A stretch of 14,274 nt of DNA from the NCBI GenBank assembly GCA_017437925.1, contig JAFRWQ010000077.1, positions 1 through 14,274 of the forward strand, given 5' to 3'. The stretch is from Bacillota bacterium. GTDB lineage: Bacteria > Bacillota_A > Clostridia > Peptostreptococcales > Anaerovoracaceae. The notes under the pieces are model-generated. The model was not told the DNA's origin. It worked only from the letters and a program-made list of their open reading frames with translations, and did no database searches. Shown here piece by piece: positions 12,992-14,274 of this stretch (its first letter is position 1; every line of letters begins with the position of its first letter). Made by a program: the position numbers and the translations under genes.

Positions 12992-14274
12992 ATGCCAGAG
13001 ATCAATAAACAGTTCGCGTCCGTATCCGAGCAAATGGCGGATTTCGCTCTGCGGCTCAAACCTTCCGATATTCCCCCTCAGGTAAAGGAACACGGAAAGA
13101 TGCTCCTCGCCGATACCTTCGGAGTGGCTCTTTCATGCCAGGACCTGCCCCACGCAAAAGCGGTGGAGAAGGCCATCGAAGAGCTTCAGCAGCAGGGTCC
13201 CTGTTCGATGTGGACCAGGGACAGAAAGGCATCCCTTGCCGACGCCGTCCTTTACAATTCCTGCCTTATCCACGGCGCCGATTACGACGATACCCACGTA
13301 AGCTCCATAGTGCATCCCAGCGCCGCCGTCGTAGCGGCCGCGGTGACCGCGGGCGAGCTGACCGGCGCAAGCGGAGAAGAGATGTTCTGCGCCATGGTAG
13401 CCGGCTGGGAGATAGTAGTAAGGCTCGGCCTCGCAGCCGAAGGCATATTCCACGACGTGGGATATCACGGTACCGCCATAGTCGCCCCCTTTGCCGCAGC
13501 CTGCGTCATGGGAAAACTGCTGGGCCTTCCCAAAGAAGTAATAGTAAACGCCCTGGGCATCTGCGGCAGCCAGGCTGCCGGCCTTCAGGAGTTCCTCCAC
13601 GACGGAAGCTGGGTCAAGAAGATCCATCCGGGCTGGGGCTGCCACAGCGCCGCCTACGCCCTGATGATGGCAAAGAACGGTTTCCTGGGTCCCCTTAAGG
13701 TCCTTGAAGGAGGCTTCGGCCTCTACCAGACCCACGTCGGAAAGACCGACGCCATAGAGCGGGTCATGGACGATCTGGGCGAGAAGTGGTTCACCTGCGA
13801 CATCACCTTCAAAATGTATCCGGTATGTCATATGGCCCACTCCTTCATAGACTGCGTCAAGCGCATAGTCCGCTCGAATTCCGTTAAGCCCGAAGATATC
13901 AAAGACGTCGAGTGCAGGATAGAGACCCGCTGCTACGGCATAATCTGCAGCCCCGACGAAGTGAAGAAGAGGCCTCAGAACGATTACATGATGCGCTTCA
14001 GCCTTCCCTACGTCGTCGCGGCCGCCATCATAAAAGGCAACGTGAGCCCCTGGGAGATAGATCCCAAATACGCTTCCGAGCCCGAGATGATCGCCATGAT
14101 GGACAAGGTGACCTGCATAGACGACGAATCCAAGCGCAATCCGGGCCATTTCCCCGGCTGGGTAAAGATCACCTTAAACGACGGAAGAATATTTACCGAG
14201 GACCAGCGCTTCGAGCTGGGAAGCGAGGACAACCCGGTGAAGTTCTCCGACGTCATGGACAAGTTCTCCGCCAA
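12992..14274 (+). CDS. MmgE/PrpD family protein (3' partial)
   Basis: The frame runs 427 codons to the right edge without a stop, against a usual family length of roughly 450-480 residues, so only the C-terminus is missing. The family includes 2-methylcitrate dehydratase (PrpD), cis-aconitate decarboxylase and iminodisuccinate epimerase, all acting on polycarboxylates. Diagnostic blocks: HGADYDDTH (94-102), IVHPSAAVVAAA (from about 107), VAGWEIVVRLG, DVGYHGTAIVAPFAAACVMG, then KKIHPGWGCHSAAYAL and KMYPVCHMAHSFIDCVKRI. The ATG at 12992 has GGGAGG five bases upstream. The neighbouring LysR gene, dyad and promoter suggest inducible expression. No methylcitrate synthase or lyase gene is in view, so propionate metabolism is not supported over other substrates. 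Confidence 0.9.
   Translation, partial: MPEINKQFASVSEQMADFALRLKPSDIPPQVKEHGKMLLADTFGVALSCQDLPHAKAVEKAIEELQQQGPCSMWTRDRKASLADAVLYNSCLIHGADYDDTHVSSIVHPSAAVVAAAVTAGELTGASGEEMFCAMVAGWEIVVRLGLAAEGIFHDVGYHGTAIVAPFAAACVMGKLLGLPKEVIVNALGICGSQAAGLQEFLHDGSWVKKIHPGWGCHSAAYALMMAKNGFLGPLKVLEGGFGLYQTHVGKTDAIERVMDDLGEKWFTCDITFKMYPVCHMAHSFIDCVKRIVRSNSVKPEDIKDVECRIETRCYGIICSPDEVKKRPQNDYMMRFSLPYVVAAAIIKGNVSPWEIDPKYASEPEMIAMMDKVTCIDDESKRNPGHFPGWVKITLNDGRIFTEDQRFELGSEDNPVKFSDVMDKFSA

Noticed and set aside
13133..14149. 338-residue minus-strand open frame
   Set aside because: It is antisense to a clearly conserved MmgE/PrpD frame, and its composition (His/Gly/Val-rich) is the usual shadow of GC-rich coding DNA.
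8881..14274. a single catabolic operon linking RraA-like, S9 peptidase and PrpD genes
   Set aside because: Terminators after the RraA-like gene and after the peptidase, plus the opposed LysR gene, separate them into distinct units.

Overview
The window looks like chromosomal DNA from a GC-rich anaerobic Firmicute, probably of Clostridia type. The grounds are the TGS/ThrRS-like nucleoside kinase fusion, the VTC-domain plus Cthe_2159-type lipoprotein pair, strong GGAGG-type ribosome binding sites, Rho-independent terminators, and frequent ATA (Ile) and AGG (Arg) codons. This placement is an inference from gene content and codon choice; no rRNA or tRNA gene is present to fix it. I see no insertion sequence, phage gene, CRISPR array or toxin gene.

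Layout. (1) 2-1015 (+): the 3' part of a PLP- and zinc-dependent D-threonine aldolase / D-serine dehydratase-like enzyme, closed by a terminator. (2) 1124-3429 (-): a TGS + ThrRS-like + uridine-kinase-type nucleoside kinase, followed downstream by a small unknown coiled-coil gene with an apparent +1 frameshift. (3) 3652-6244 (+): a VTC-domain protein overlapping a lipoprotein of the Cthe_2159 carbohydrate-binding type with a repetitive Pro/Gly/Gln-rich tail. The DUF4956 gene usually found between such genes is absent, and a 15-codon ORF with its own Shine-Dalgarno sequence sits at the junction. (4) 6339-8118 (-): a HAD phosphatase followed by a YeiH-type membrane transporter, with a clear promoter. 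(5) 8370-11694 (+): a small unknown protein, a RraA/HMG-aldolase-like protein with its own promoter, and an S9A prolyl-oligopeptidase-like serine peptidase. (6) 11785-14274: a LysR regulator (-) divergent from an MmgE/PrpD gene (+) that runs off the right edge.

How the parts may fit. Several genes point to catabolism of amino and organic acids and peptides (DSD1-like enzyme, RraA-like lyase, prolyl oligopeptidase, MmgE/PrpD), but each appears to be its own transcription unit, so no single pathway is shown. The best-supported regulatory unit is LysR-PrpD: a perfect dyad is centred about 66 bp before the predicted PrpD start point, the usual LysR-activator position. The RraA-like gene has a near-consensus promoter, with an inverted repeat at the start point and a perfect tandem 10-bp repeat just downstream.

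The window is mostly ordinary metabolic and housekeeping content. The items most worth a second look are the VTC/lipoprotein junction, the altered substrate-pocket positions of the S9 peptidase and the RraA-like protein, the CCC-C frameshift, and the two or three operator-like repeats.
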